64,000 bases of DNA from Bog-473 sp963791455 (GTDB lineage: Bacteria > Actinomycetota > Acidimicrobiia > Acidimicrobiales > RAAP-2). Position 1 is the stretch's first letter; each line of letters begins with the position of its first letter. The stretch covers positions 1,178,001 through 1,242,000 of the forward strand of contig CAWBSM010000002.1 of assembly GCA_963791455.1 (NCBI GenBank), read 5' to 3'. The translations under genes and the position numbers were made by a program. Of the stretch, positions 7,711 through 17,126 are shown in pieces. The notes beneath the pieces are model-generated. The model saw nothing but the letters and a program-made list of their open reading frames with translations, was not told the DNA's origin and searched no databases.

Positions 7711-9231
7711 ATGGCGATCGCCGAAGCCGAGGATTACGGAGAGGATCTCGCGGTCATCCACGACCCCGACGTGTTGCAGGTCGAGCAACACGGGATCGAC
7801 TTCATCCCCGAGAGCGAGCGCTGGGCCACGCCGCGGGACATCTTCGGGATGTGGGCCGGAGCGAGCGTGCAGATCGAGTACTTCATATACGGCGCCATCC
7901 TGATGACCTTCGGGCTCACCTTCGCGCAGGTGCTCTTCGTCATCGTGCTGGGCAACCTGTCCTACTTCCTCCTCGGGCTCTGTTCGCTGCAGGGGCCACA
8001 GGCCGGCACCACGGTCTTCGCCATCAACCGGGCGCCGTTCGGGCCCAACGGCTCGCGCCCGATCTCGTTCTTCAACTGGATCACCCAGATCGGCTTCGAG
8101 GTCGAGGGCCTCATCCTCATCGTCGGGGCCGGGCTCGTGCTCATGATCAAGGCCGGCTACCTGCCGGGCGACCCGGCCAAGGTGATCCTCGTCATCGCGG
8201 CCGTGCTGATCCAGGGGATCCTCCCCTTCCTGGGCCACGCCGCCATCGTCAAGACGCTGCGCCTGCTGGTCCTCCCCTTTGTGGTCCTCTTCGCGGTCCT
8301 GCTGGGGTTCGCCGTCCCTCACGCCCACCTCCATGTCATCAAGACGAGCGGGGACTGGCAGGCCTTCACCGAGGCACTCGCGTTCACCATCGCCCTCAGC
8401 GGCCTGGGGTGGACCGAGAACGGCAACGACTACACCCGCTACTGCCCCACCAACACCTCCAAGCGGGGAATCGTGGGCTGGGTCTTCCTCGGCACGGCGG
8501 TGCCCGAGATCCTCATCATGACGCTCGGCGCGGTCGTGGGGACCTTCGTCCTCAACATCGGGACCGGCGCCGGCGGTTTCCTCCCTTTCGCCCACCAGAG
8601 CGCCATCCCCTCCTGGTTCGTGGTGGTGTTCCTCATCTTCGCGATGGTGCAGATCTTCGGGGTCAACAGCCTCGACATGTACTCCTCGGGCGTGACTCTG
8701 CAGGCCGTCGGTGCTCCGGTCAGGCGCTATCAGGCGGTGCTCATCGACTGCGCGATCGCCCTCGGTGTCACCATGTGGGCCATCTTCAGCGGTTCTTTCA
8801 CCGAGTACCTGTCGGACTTCGTCGATCTGGTCATCATCTGGATCGCACCCTGGTGCGCGATCTTCCTGGTCGACTGGGCGCTGCGGCGCATGATGTACGT
8901 CCCGAGCGAGCTGCAGAAGACCGGACGGGAATCGCTCTACTGGCGCCAAGGGGGCATCTTCTGGCCGGCCTGGGTGGCCCAGCTCGTCGGCATGTACGCC
9001 GCCATCTCGGCCCTCTATGTCAATCCCACGTACTACTTCCGGGTGCCCCGCTGGCTCAACGAGATCACCGACCACACACAGGACGCCTCCCACTACGGCG
9101 GGGACTTCAGCATTTTCATGGGATTGGGGGTGGCGGGGCTCGTCTACCTGGTCCTCGCCTACGCCAAGGTGCGCAAGGAGGCCGGCGCGCAGGAAGAGCT
9201 GCTGCGGGAGGAGCACCTCCTCTCCGCCTGA
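7711..9231 (+). CDS. NCS1-family permease (purine-cytosine permease type)
   Basis: 506 aa, start ATG 7711 with AGGGAGGGAA upstream. An open frame continues far upstream but would run through the DUF2505 gene. After a hydrophilic N-terminus of about 45 residues (ending ERWATPRDIFGMWAG), roughly 12 membrane segments follow. Family-like motifs are the WAGASVQIEYF first helix, FGPNGSRPISFFNWITQIGFE and the TENGNDYTRYCP loop. NCS1 carriers couple nucleobases, allantoin, hydantoins, vitamins or related cyclic amides to protons or sodium. The convergent phosphoribosyltransferase, whose stop is 3 nt away, hints at a nucleobase. Substrate is inferred only. Confidence 0.88.
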   Translation: MAIAEAEDYGEDLAVIHDPDVLQVEQHGIDFIPESERWATPRDIFGMWAGASVQIEYFIYGAILMTFGLTFAQVLFVIVLGNLSYFLLGLCSLQGPQAGTTVFAINRAPFGPNGSRPISFFNWITQIGFEVEGLILIVGAGLVLMIKAGYLPGDPAKVILVIAAVLIQGILPFLGHAAIVKTLRLLVLPFVVLFAVLLGFAVPHAHLHVIKTSGDWQAFTEALAFTIALSGLGWTENGNDYTRYCPTNTSKRGIVGWVFLGTAVPEILIMTLGAVVGTFVLNIGTGAGGFLPFAHQSAIPSWFVVVFLIFAMVQIFGVNSLDMYSSGVTLQAVGAPVRRYQAVLIDCAIALGVTMWAIFSGSFTEYLSDFVDLVIIWIAPWCAIFLVDWALRRMMYVPSELQKTGRESLYWRQGGIFWPAWVAQLVGMYAAISALYVNPTYYFRVPRWLNEITDHTQDASHYGGDFSIFMGLGVAGLVYLVLAYAKVRKEAGAQEELLREEHLLSA

Positions 9232-9234
9232 GGC

Positions 9235-9849
9235 TCAGCCCCAGTCCTCGACCAGTCCTCCGCTGACGTCGTGGTGGAAGAGGGGCATGGCACCCAGGGC
9301 GCGGACCAGCGACGCGTCCTCGCCCAGCGCGCTCCTCCACGCGCCGCCCTCGGTCATCAGGGTCCCGATGACCACCGGCTCGGCGTCCATGCGACGCACC
9401 AGGCGCAGGGCCGAGGACAGCGAGGCTCCGGTGGAGATGACGTCGTCGACGACGGCCACCCGTTTGCCGCGCACGGCGCCAACCCGGGCCGGGTCCATAC
9501 GAAGGCGCTGCGGCTTGTCCGTCGTAATGGAGTACACCGGCTCCGACCAGGTCTCCCCCAAGTGGATCTTGGGCGTCTTGTGCAAGATGACGTAGTCGTC
9601 GAGCCCCAGCGCCCGGCTGGCCTCGATGGCGATGGGGATCCCCATGGTGGCAACCGACACGACGATCTCGGGCTTGGCGGGCCGCATCAACTCGGCCAAC
9701 TCGCGCCCCGCCGTCTCGGCGAAGGCCACCCCGAGGTCGACACAGATGAGGAGCGCGATGGTGAGCTCGTCGTTCAGCGCGACGAGCGGGAGCTCCACGG
9801 TCTGGCTCCCGACCGTGGTCGTGTAGTTACCGTCGGCGGTCGTCGACAT
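9235..9849 (-). CDS. Purine-type phosphoribosyltransferase family protein
   Basis: 204 aa from ATG 9849, with GAGGG upstream. The longer open frame overlapping cydD is rejected. The PRPP-binding loop VAVVDDVISTGAS (residues 131-143) is the type I PRTase signature, and SVATMGIPIAIEASRALG supplies the PPi loop. Spacing resembles adenine/xanthine phosphoribosyltransferases, but the purine-specificity region is not close enough to name the base. It converts a base plus PRPP to the nucleotide in the cytoplasm. It converges on the NCS1 permease (3-nt gap), so uptake and salvage are plausible partners even though the strands differ. Confidence 0.85.
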   Translation of the reverse strand: MSTTADGNYTTTVGSQTVELPLVALNDELTIALLICVDLGVAFAETAGRELAELMRPAKPEIVVSVATMGIPIAIEASRALGLDDYVILHKTPKIHLGETWSEPVYSITTDKPQRLRMDPARVGAVRGKRVAVVDDVISTGASLSSALRLVRRMDAEPVVIGTLMTEGGAWRSALGEDASLVRALGAMPLFHHDVSGGLVEDWG

Positions 9850-10122
9850 GAGGCCCTCGGAGCTTAGGTCACCGACGAACGAGTTGGATGAGGACCCGGC
9901 GTCACGTCGTACGTTGCGCCGGAGGGAGAGCGATTTCCGAGATGATGCCGCGCGCGCCGCATCCCGGCTCGGAGACAGAAGCGCTTGCCCCCTGGCGGGC
10001 CCTCGAGGTTCTTGGCCACAATGGCCGGGGCAAGGTGCAGCCCCGCCGGCCGCGTGCGCCGCGCCCCGTCCGGCGACGGACCAGTGAGGAGAGCGGTGAC
10101 CCGACCACGACCGGAGGCGACA
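9850..10122. other. Divergent intergenic region between phosphoribosyltransferase and cydD
   Basis: 273 bases with no convincing gene. It must carry promoters in both directions. The only internal symmetry noticed is the short palindrome GGCCA-CAA-TGGCC at 10014-10026. No Rex-type TTGTGA...TCACAA site, which might be expected before cytochrome bd genes, was found. Confidence 0.5.
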
Positions 10123-11799
10123 GTGCCAGCGCCGTCGGCACCCGGCCGCCGGGGCGGCCCCTTCGACCCCCGGCTGCTGCGCCACGCACACAGCACCAGG
10201 CGCTTCATCGTTCTGGCCATCGGCATCGGCGGATCCACGGCGCTCCTGGTCGTTGCGCAGGCGTGGCTCATCGCCACCGTGGTCGACGACGCGTTCTTCC
10301 ACCACGGGTCGCTGTCCACGCTGCGACGCCCCCTCGTTCTCCTGCTCGCGGTCATTGTGGGGCGCGCCGTCCTGGCTTGGGCGACCGAGCGGGCCGCCCA
10401 TCGAGCCTCGGCCTCGGCCAAATCGGAGCTGCGGCAATCGGCCGCTGAGCACATCGCCGCGCTCGGCCCGACCGGCCTGGAGCAGAAGGACACCGCACGA
10501 CTCGCCGTGCTCATGACGACCGGGATCGATGCGCTCGACGGCTACTTCTCCCGCTACCTGCCGCAACTGTTCCTGGCCGTCATCGTCCCCGTGACCATCA
10601 TCGCCGTCGTGGCCGGGGCCGACTGGATCTCCGCCGCGCTGATCGCCGTGACCGTGCCCTTGATCCCCGTGTTCATGGGGCTGGTCGGCCTGAGCACCCG
10701 GGAGCGTACGGCGGCGCGGATGCGGTCACTGCAGCGGCTGGCCGGGCACTTTCTCGACGTCATGGGCGGCCTGCCGACGTTGAAGGTCTTCGGCCGGGCC
10801 AAGGCCCAGGCCCGTGCCGTCGCCGAAGTCACCGACCGCTACCGGGCCACGACGCTGGCCACCCTCAAGCTGACCTTCCTCTCGTCGCTGATCCTGGAGC
10901 TGCTGGCCACCATCTCGGTGGCGCTCGTGGCCGTGGCCGTCGGGCTGCGGCTGCTCGATGGGGACATGGACTTCCACGCCGCCCTCTTCGTTCTCGTCCT
11001 GGCGCCGGAGGCATACCTGCCCCTCCGAGCTCTCGGCACCAACTTCCACGCCAGCGCAGACGGGATGAAGGCGGCGGAGCAGGTCTTCGAGGTCCTGGAG
11101 ACGCCGATCCCGGCACGCGCGCGCGGCACCGTGCGCCCCCGGGACAACAGCATCCGGATCGTCGGCCTCGACGTGACCTACCCGGGTCGTCGCATCCCGG
11201 CCGTGCACGACACCGACCTCGTGGTGGAACCGGGTGAGATCGTGGCGCTCACCGGTCCCAGCGGCTGCGGCAAGTCGACCCTCCTCAGTGTCGTCCTCGG
11301 GCTTCGGCTCCCCAGTGCGGGACATGTCCATCTCGGCGGGGTGGACCTCTGCGACCTCGACCTCGGCGCGTGGCGCACCGGGATCGGCTGGGTGCCTCAA
11401 CGGCCACACTTGTTCGCGCGCTCCGTGTCCGACAATGTCCGCGTCGGGCGACCCGGCGCCGGCGAGGCCGAGGTGGCCGCAGCGCTGGAGGCGGCCGGAC
11501 TGACTTCCGTCGTGCGGCGCCTCCCCCATGGCGTCGACACCCGCCTGGGTGACGGCGGCGCCGGACTGTCGCTCGGTGAGCGCCAGCGTCTCGCCGTGGC
11601 CCGCGCCTTCGTGCGCGATGCGCCGCTCCTCGTCCTCGACGAGCCGACGGCCAATCTGGACGCCGAAACGGAGGCGGACGTGCTCGAAGCGTTGCGCCGG
11701 TTGACCGAGGGGCGCACCGCGTTGGTCGTGGCCCACCGCCCCGCGCTCGCCGCCCTGGCCGACCGCGTCGTGCGCCTCCCGCTGCCGGTGGCGCCGTGA
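10123..11799 (+). CDS. cydD: Thiol reductant ABC exporter subunit CydD
   Basis: 558 aa from GTG 10123, chosen because GGAGG ends 5 nt upstream; GTG codons at 10084 and 10096 are alternatives. The N-terminal half has six membrane helices beginning RFIVLAIGIGGSTALLVV. The nucleotide-binding domain carries Walker A GPSGCGKST (378-386), the signature LSLGERQRLAVARA and Walker B LLVLDEPTANLD (Asp 506 region). CydDC is a heterodimeric exporter of cysteine/glutathione, needed for haem insertion into cytochrome bd. The stop overlaps the cydC start by 4 nt (GTGA). Placement ahead of cydC, cydA and cydB makes the assignment firm. Confidence 0.93.
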   Translation: MPAPSAPGRRGGPFDPRLLRHAHSTRRFIVLAIGIGGSTALLVVAQAWLIATVVDDAFFHHGSLSTLRRPLVLLLAVIVGRAVLAWATERAAHRASASAKSELRQSAAEHIAALGPTGLEQKDTARLAVLMTTGIDALDGYFSRYLPQLFLAVIVPVTIIAVVAGADWISAALIAVTVPLIPVFMGLVGLSTRERTAARMRSLQRLAGHFLDVMGGLPTLKVFGRAKAQARAVAEVTDRYRATTLATLKLTFLSSLILELLATISVALVAVAVGLRLLDGDMDFHAALFVLVLAPEAYLPLRALGTNFHASADGMKAAEQVFEVLETPIPARARGTVRPRDNSIRIVGLDVTYPGRRIPAVHDTDLVVEPGEIVALTGPSGCGKSTLLSVVLGLRLPSAGHVHLGGVDLCDLDLGAWRTGIGWVPQRPHLFARSVSDNVRVGRPGAGEAEVAAALEAAGLTSVVRRLPHGVDTRLGDGGAGLSLGERQRLAVARAFVRDAPLLVLDEPTANLDAETEADVLEALRRLTEGRTALVVAHRPALAALADRVVRLPLPVAP

Positions 11800-13655
11800 G
11801 CGCGACCGTGTACGAACCGGGCGCCGACCGCCCGGCCACCGCCGGAAGTACCCTCGCCGTCGCACGCGTCGCCCGCGGTCGGCTGGCGCAGGCCTCCCTG
11901 CTCGGGGCGGGCGCCATCGGCGCGTCGATCGCGTTGATGGGCACGTCGGCCTGGCTCATCTCGCGGGCGGCCCGGCACCCCTCCGAAGCCTCCCTGACGC
12001 TGGCCATCGTGGGCGTGCAGGTCTTCGGGCTCTCACGAGGGTTCCTCCGCTACGGCGAGCGTCTGGTCGGGCACGACGCCGCCCTCAGGGTGCTGGCCGA
12101 TCTGCGCGTCCGTGTTTACGACAGGCTCGAGGCGATCGCCCCGGCCGGCCTTCCCCTCTTCCGCCGGGGCGACCTCGTGTCCCGAGTGGTCGACGACATC
12201 GACTCCCTCCAGGACGTCGTGTTGCGGGTGATCCAACCCTTCGCCGTGGCCTGTCTCGTCGGCGCGGGCACCGTCGCGGTCATGTGGATGCTCCTCCCCG
12301 GAGCCGGTGCGGTGCTCCTGGTGGCCTTCTTGGTCTCGGCAACCGTCGTCCCCTGGCTCACCGGTCGCCTGGCCAGCAGAGAGGAGTCCCATCAGGCAAC
12401 GGCCCGGGGGGATTTGGGCGCGGCGGTGGTCGACCTCATCGAGGGTGCGCCCGAGCTGACGGTCATGGGGGGAACCAGCGAGCAGGTGGAGCGGATCACT
12501 CGAGCGGACCGCGGCCTGCGGGTCACGGCCCGTCGAGGCGCGGGTACGAGCGGCATCGGGCTCGGCCTGACGACCGCACTGGCCGGACTGGCCAGTTGGG
12601 GTGCCCTGGCGCTCGGGGTGCGGGCCACCCACGGCGGCCATCTCGACGGTGCGCTGCTGGCGGTGCTGGCCCTTGTCCCGGTCGCCGCCTTCGAGCTGGT
12701 CGCCCCTTTGCCGGCCGCGACCCAAGCGTTCCAGCGGTCGCGCGCGGCTGCCGGCCGCGTGTTCGCCGCCACGGACGCCCGGGCACCCGTCGACGAGCCG
12801 GAGGCACCGCGGCGGATTCCCGGTGCGGCGGGGGGCCCGCACTCGCTTCGCCTGCGCTCGGTGTGGGCCGGCTACCCCGGGACAGACCGAGCGGTCCTGC
12901 GCGGCGTGGACCTCGACCTCGCCCCGGGACGCCGCGTGGCACTCGTCGGGCAGAGCGGGGCGGGCAAGTCGACGCTGGCCGACGTCCTGGTGCGCTTCCT
13001 CCCCGTCGACGCCGGCGCGGCGACGCTCGACGGCGTGCCGTTGGATCGTCTGTACTCCGACGAGGTGCGGACGGTCGTCGGCCTGGTCGAACAGCGGCCG
13101 CACCTCTTCGCCACGACGCTGGCCGAGAACCTGCGGGTGGGCCGGCGCTCGGCCCGGGACGACGAATTGAAGGCTGTGCTGGCACGGGTCGGCCTGGGTG
13201 AGTGGCTCGCCGGGCTTCCCGCCGGACTCGCCACCCGTGTCGGCCCGGCCGGTACCCGCCTCTCGGGCGGGCAGCGCCAGCGCGTCGCGTTGGCTCGCGC
13301 GCTTCTCGCCGAGTTCTCCATCCTCATCCTCGACGAGCCGGCCGAACACCTCGACCCCGTCGCCGCCGACGCGCTGACGGCCGACCTGCTGGCGCTCACC
13401 GAGGGTCATTCGACCCTCCTCATCACGCATCGCCTCGTGGGGCTGGACCAGGTCGACGAGATCATCGTCCTCGACGAGGGCCGCGTAGTCGAGCGGGGCT
13501 CGCACGCCGATCTCGTGAGCGCGGCCGGCCGCTATGCCGGCCTGTGGTGGGAGGAGTTGATGAGCGACCGGCCCGCCCCGCTGCCCGCCGCGTCGGAGCG
13601 GCTGACCGCCCAACCTGACCCAGCAGTCCACCAAGAAGGGAGCGAATCCCCGTGA
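11796..13655 (+). CDS. cydC: Thiol reductant ABC exporter subunit CydC
   Basis: 619 aa, start GTG overlapping the cydD stop. The membrane domain starts about residue 30 (QASLLGAGAIGASIALMG) and contains the CydC-typical GLSRGFLRYGERLVGHD and RRGDLVSRVVDDIDSLQD motifs. Walker A is GQSGAGKST (from residue 385), the signature is LSGGQRQRVALARALL and Walker B is ILILDEPAEHLD. The last 45 residues are polar and proline-rich, beyond the usual end of the ABC domain. It pairs with CydD in the inner membrane. The cydA start overlaps its stop by 4 nt, so all three are translationally coupled. Confidence 0.93.
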   Translation: MSATVYEPGADRPATAGSTLAVARVARGRLAQASLLGAGAIGASIALMGTSAWLISRAARHPSEASLTLAIVGVQVFGLSRGFLRYGERLVGHDAALRVLADLRVRVYDRLEAIAPAGLPLFRRGDLVSRVVDDIDSLQDVVLRVIQPFAVACLVGAGTVAVMWMLLPGAGAVLLVAFLVSATVVPWLTGRLASREESHQATARGDLGAAVVDLIEGAPELTVMGGTSEQVERITRADRGLRVTARRGAGTSGIGLGLTTALAGLASWGALALGVRATHGGHLDGALLAVLALVPVAAFELVAPLPAATQAFQRSRAAAGRVFAATDARAPVDEPEAPRRIPGAAGGPHSLRLRSVWAGYPGTDRAVLRGVDLDLAPGRRVALVGQSGAGKSTLADVLVRFLPVDAGAATLDGVPLDRLYSDEVRTVVGLVEQRPHLFATTLAENLRVGRRSARDDELKAVLARVGLGEWLAGLPAGLATRVGPAGTRLSGGQRQRVALARALLAEFSILILDEPAEHLDPVAADALTADLLALTEGHSTLLITHRLVGLDQVDEIIVLDEGRVVERGSHADLVSAAGRYAGLWWEELMSDRPAPLPAASERLTAQPDPAVHQEGSESP

Positions 13656-15130
13656 GCCTGGACCTTGCCCGCTGGCAGTTCGCGAGCACCAGCATCTACC
13701 ACTTCCTCTTCGTCCCCGTGACGATCGGCCTGGCCTTCTTGGTCGCGCTGCTGCAGACGGCCTGGTACCGCAACGGCGACGACACCTACCGCCGGCTGGC
13801 TCGGTTCTTCGGGGCGCTGCTCCTGATCAACGTGGCGGTGGGCGTGGTGACGGGACTGATCCAGGAGTTCGAATTCGGCATGAACTGGTCGGCCTACTCG
13901 CGTCTCGTCGGCAACGTCTTCGGCGGACCGCTGGCCATGGAAGGGCTGGCCGCGTTCTTCTTGGAGTCGACCTTCCTCGGCATCTGGATCTTCGGATGGA
14001 ACCGGCTGTCCAAGAAGGCGCACCTCGCCTGCATCTGGCTGGTTGCCGCCGGAACGATGCTGTCCGCGGCCTTCATCATGGCGGCCAACTCCTGGATGCA
14101 GCACCCCGTGGGCTACACGACGAACAACAGCACCCACCAGCCCCAGCTCAACAACATCTGGGCGCTGTTCACCAACCCCGTTTTCCTGTGGGGCTACACC
14201 CATGTCGTCGTCGCCTCGCTCGTCACGGGCGCCGCGGTGATGCTCGCGGTCTCGGCCTGGCACCTCTACCGCAAGAGCCAGGTCGAGGCCTTTCGCCGCA
14301 CCGCGGTCATCTCGCTGGTGGTGCTGCTTCCGAGCGTCGCCTTCAACCTCTTCGTGGGCAGCGAGCTCGGCGTGGTGGAAGGGACGTACCAGCCCATGAA
14401 GATCGCGGCCGCCGAAGCGCTGTGGACCACCTGTGACAGCCACTGCCCGTTTTCGCTCTTCCAGATTGGCGGCGGGCAGAACGACGAGACGCCCACCCAG
14501 ATCCTGGAGGTCCCCGACCTCTTGTCCATCCTGGCCACCAACCATGTCGACGGCACCGTGCAGGGGCTCAACAACCTCAACGCCGAGTACCAGAAGGAGT
14601 ACGGGCCGGGGAACTACATTCCGAACGTCTTCATCCAGTACTGGTCCATGCGGGTCATGGCCTACCTCGGCTCTCTGGTCTTCCTCTTCGCGCTGTGGGG
14701 AGCCTGGCTTCTCTACCGCCACAAGCTCGACCACGCGAGGTGGTTCCTGCGAACAGCGCCTTGGGTGGTGATCCTCCCCTTCCTCATCAACACGGCCGGC
14801 TGGATGCTCACCGAGAACGGTCGACAACCGTGGATCGTCCAGGGCCTGATGCTGACCAAGAACGGTGTGTCCTCCTCGGTCTCGTCGACGGACATCTGGA
14901 TCTCGCTCGTCGTCTTCTACCTCATCTTCGCCGTCCTCGGTGTGGCCGACGCCTGGCTGATGATCCGCTTCGGTCGCCGCTCCATCGGCGACGACCCGCT
15001 GGCGAAGTTGACATCCGAGGGTGAGGGCGGCCCCGGCAGCCCCGGCGGTCCCGGCGGCACCACGACGTCTTCCGACACCGAGTCCGACTCGTCGCACACC
15101 GACGAGGACGACCTGGCCCTCGTCTACTAG
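13652..15130 (+). CDS. cydA: Cytochrome bd oxidase subunit I
   Basis: 492 aa, start GTG overlapping cydC. Haem ligands are recognisable: H17 in IYHFLFVPVTIGL, H184 in GYTHVVVASLVTG and M333 in YWSMRVMAYLG. GPLAMEGLAAFFLEST holds the proton/haem d glutamates, and GRQPW (390-394) marks the quinol site. The Q-loop is of the short type found in Gram-positive and actinobacterial enzymes. The C-terminal 45 residues are an acidic, Gly/Pro/Ser-rich tail in the cytosol. The enzyme oxidises menaquinol and reduces oxygen with high affinity. It follows cydDC, whereas the familiar mycobacterial order is cydABDC. Confidence 0.96.
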   Translation: MSLDLARWQFASTSIYHFLFVPVTIGLAFLVALLQTAWYRNGDDTYRRLARFFGALLLINVAVGVVTGLIQEFEFGMNWSAYSRLVGNVFGGPLAMEGLAAFFLESTFLGIWIFGWNRLSKKAHLACIWLVAAGTMLSAAFIMAANSWMQHPVGYTTNNSTHQPQLNNIWALFTNPVFLWGYTHVVVASLVTGAAVMLAVSAWHLYRKSQVEAFRRTAVISLVVLLPSVAFNLFVGSELGVVEGTYQPMKIAAAEALWTTCDSHCPFSLFQIGGGQNDETPTQILEVPDLLSILATNHVDGTVQGLNNLNAEYQKEYGPGNYIPNVFIQYWSMRVMAYLGSLVFLFALWGAWLLYRHKLDHARWFLRTAPWVVILPFLINTAGWMLTENGRQPWIVQGLMLTKNGVSSSVSSTDIWISLVVFYLIFAVLGVADAWLMIRFGRRSIGDDPLAKLTSEGEGGPGSPGGPGGTTTSSDTESDSSHTDEDDLALVY

Positions 15131-15139
15131 GAGGTCGAC

Positions 15140-16207
15140 ATGGGAGGATTCAATCTCGGAGATCTCTGGTTCGTCATCGTCGCCATCTTCTGGGTCGGTT
15201 TCTTCGTCCTGGAGGGGTTCGACTTCGGTGTGGGCATGCTGCACTCGTTTGTGGGACGCAACGACCTGGAGCGCCGCGTGATCGTCAACACGATCGGACC
15301 GGTGTGGGACGGCAACGAAGTGTGGTTGATCGTAGCCGGGGCGGTGATCTTCGCCGCCTTCCCGGGGTGGTACGCCACCATGTTCTCGAGCCTTTACCTG
15401 GCCGTGGTGATCCTGCTGGTCGCCCTGATTGCCCGCGGGGTGTCCTTCGAGTACCAGCGCAAGTTCGCCGACCCCCGCTGGCGCACCGCCTGGCGTTGGG
15501 CCCTGACCATCGGCAGTGCCCTCATCCCGCTTCTGCTCGGGGTGGCCCTGGGGGACCTCCTCCACGGCTTGCCCATCAACAGTTCCCATGAGTTCACGGG
15601 CAACTTCTTCGATCTGCTCACGCCGTTCGGCCTCTGGACGGGACTCACCCTGCTGGTGCTCTCGCTCCTCATGGGCGCCACGTACCTCACGTTGAAGACG
15701 ACGGGTGATCTCCACGCACGAGCGCAAAAGGCGGCGGCGGCCGCCGGCGTGGTGGCCATTTTGGTCACGTTCGGGTTCATGACCTGGATCCACGTCGGCC
15801 TCAGTACGGGCTTCGTCCCAAAGCCGATCGAGGCCCTGGGCCTGATGGCCGTCATCGGGGCCGCCTGGGCGGCGCAGGCGAAAGCGGAGGGATGGGCCTT
15901 CACGGCGGCCGCCCTCGGGATGGCCGGAGCAGTGAGTGCGCTCTTCAGCGAGCTCTACCCCCGGGTCATGATCTCGAGCACCAACGCCGCCTACAACCTC
16001 ACGATCAAGAACGCGGCGAGTCCCACGTACTCCTTGAAGGTGATGACGGTGGTCGCGGTCGTGGTCTTCCCGATCGTGCTCATCTACCAGGCGTGGGGCT
16101 ACCACGTCTTCCGCCACCGCTTGTCGGTGCCGCGTGTCGGGGGTTACGAGGGCGAGTCGGCCGTGCCGCCGGCCGCTGGAACGAGCACGCCCGCCGAGAC
16201 CTCATAG
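15140..16207 (+). CDS. cydB: Cytochrome bd oxidase subunit II
   Basis: 355 aa, ATG 9 nt after cydA behind AGGAGGT. The opening LWFVIVAIFWVGFFVLEGFDFGVGML is the family hallmark (FVLEGFDFGVG), followed by RRVIVNTIGPVWDGNEVWL and GAVIFAAFPGWYATMFSS. About eight to nine helices are predicted. CydB stabilises the haem site of CydA. The polar tail (VPRVGGYEGESAVPPA) is short. Its stop overlaps the end of the convergent SDR gene by 6 nt, which leaves no room for a separate terminator between them. Confidence 0.95.
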   Translation: MGGFNLGDLWFVIVAIFWVGFFVLEGFDFGVGMLHSFVGRNDLERRVIVNTIGPVWDGNEVWLIVAGAVIFAAFPGWYATMFSSLYLAVVILLVALIARGVSFEYQRKFADPRWRTAWRWALTIGSALIPLLLGVALGDLLHGLPINSSHEFTGNFFDLLTPFGLWTGLTLLVLSLLMGATYLTLKTTGDLHARAQKAAAAAGVVAILVTFGFMTWIHVGLSTGFVPKPIEALGLMAVIGAAWAAQAKAEGWAFTAAALGMAGAVSALFSELYPRVMISSTNAAYNLTIKNAASPTYSLKVMTVVAVVVFPIVLIYQAWGYHVFRHRLSVPRVGGYEGESAVPPAAGTSTPAETS

Positions 16208-16975
16208 GCCCGGGCTGCTCTGCATGATCCCGCCGTCGGCGAAGATCGTGGTCGCCGTGATGTAACTCGCGCCGTCGCCGGCCAGGAAGGCCACCACCGA
16301 AGCGATCTCCTCGGGCTCGGCCAGGCGGCCGATCGGGATGGCGCTGTCCAGCTTGGCCAGCGCGGCGGGGTCGTTGACCGTCTGGGCGTTGATCGGCGTG
16401 TTCACGGCACCGGGCCCGACACCGACGACGCAGATGTTGTGGAAAGCGAGCTCCACGCCCGCGGTCCTGGTCAGCATGCGCATGCCACCCTTGGAGAGGC
16501 AGTAGGGGGTGTTGCCGGGCATGGGCCAGTCCTCGTGGACCGACGTCATGTTGATGATGCGGCCCCCCCCGCCCTGGGCGATCATCTGCTTGGCCGCCAG
16601 CTGGGTGCCGAAGAACGCGCTCTTGAGGTTCACCGCGATGACCTTCTCGAACTGCGCTTCGGTGGTGTCGAGCACTGAGGTGCGGGTCTCGATCCCCGCG
16701 TTGTTGACCATGACGTCGAGCCGGCCGTAGTTGGACACTGCGGTGTCGATCATGCGCTGGAGGTCCTCGATCTTGGAGACGTCGGCCTCGACCCCCACCG
16801 CTGTCTCCCCCAGGCTGGCGATCTTGCGCTCCAGCTCCTCCTCCGCCTCCTCGTTGGCGACGTAGTCGATGACGACCTTGGCCCCCTGCTCGGCCAGGGC
16901 CAGCACCACCGCCGCACCGATCCCGGTGTTCCCACCGGTGACGATGGCGACCTTGCCGTGCAGTTCTCCTGCCAT
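16202..16975 (-). CDS. Short-chain dehydrogenase/reductase (glucose 1-dehydrogenase-like)
   Basis: 257 aa from ATG 16975, with AGGAGG 7 nt upstream; the longer frame lacks support. Classic SDR motifs are present: cofactor loop TGGNTGIG, NNAG, catalytic Ser in MTSVHEDWP and YCLSK. The C-terminal AEPEEIASVVAFLAGDGASYITATTIFADGG is shared with glucose 1-dehydrogenase and 3-oxoacyl reductase types. The acidic residue preceding VANEEAEEEL leaves NAD/NADP preference open. It is convergent with cydB and divergent from the GH15 gene. Substrate cannot be set; a sugar or polyol is a reasonable guess. Confidence 0.85.
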   Translation of the reverse strand: MAGELHGKVAIVTGGNTGIGAAVVLALAEQGAKVVIDYVANEEAEEELERKIASLGETAVGVEADVSKIEDLQRMIDTAVSNYGRLDVMVNNAGIETRTSVLDTTEAQFEKVIAVNLKSAFFGTQLAAKQMIAQGGGGRIINMTSVHEDWPMPGNTPYCLSKGGMRMLTRTAGVELAFHNICVVGVGPGAVNTPINAQTVNDPAALAKLDSAIPIGRLAEPEEIASVVAFLAGDGASYITATTIFADGGIMQSSPGL

Positions 16976-17111
16976 GGGACACCTCCTGGGCGCGCCTGCC
17001 GAGGGCGCGGTATCGAGCAACCTTCGTACCGTAGCGAGCGCCGAGGGCGACGGACATCGTGGACGCGAGGACTTCACCCCCCATCGTGGTGCAAACAAGC
17101 GGGGTTCCACG

Positions 17112-17126
17112 TACGATCGGACGGTG
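17112..17126 (+). promoter_or_regulatory. Leaderless-type -10 box for the GH15 gene
   Basis: TACGAT (17112-17117) ends 6 nt before the GTG at 17124, and there is no Shine-Dalgarno sequence. This is the TANNNT-N6/7-start layout expected when transcription begins on the first base of the start codon. It supports the chosen start. Confidence 0.5.

Noticed and set aside
10014..10026. GGCCACAATGGCC palindrome before cydD as a redox-regulator site
   Set aside because: It does not match the Rex consensus and 5-bp GC arms are expected by chance in this composition.
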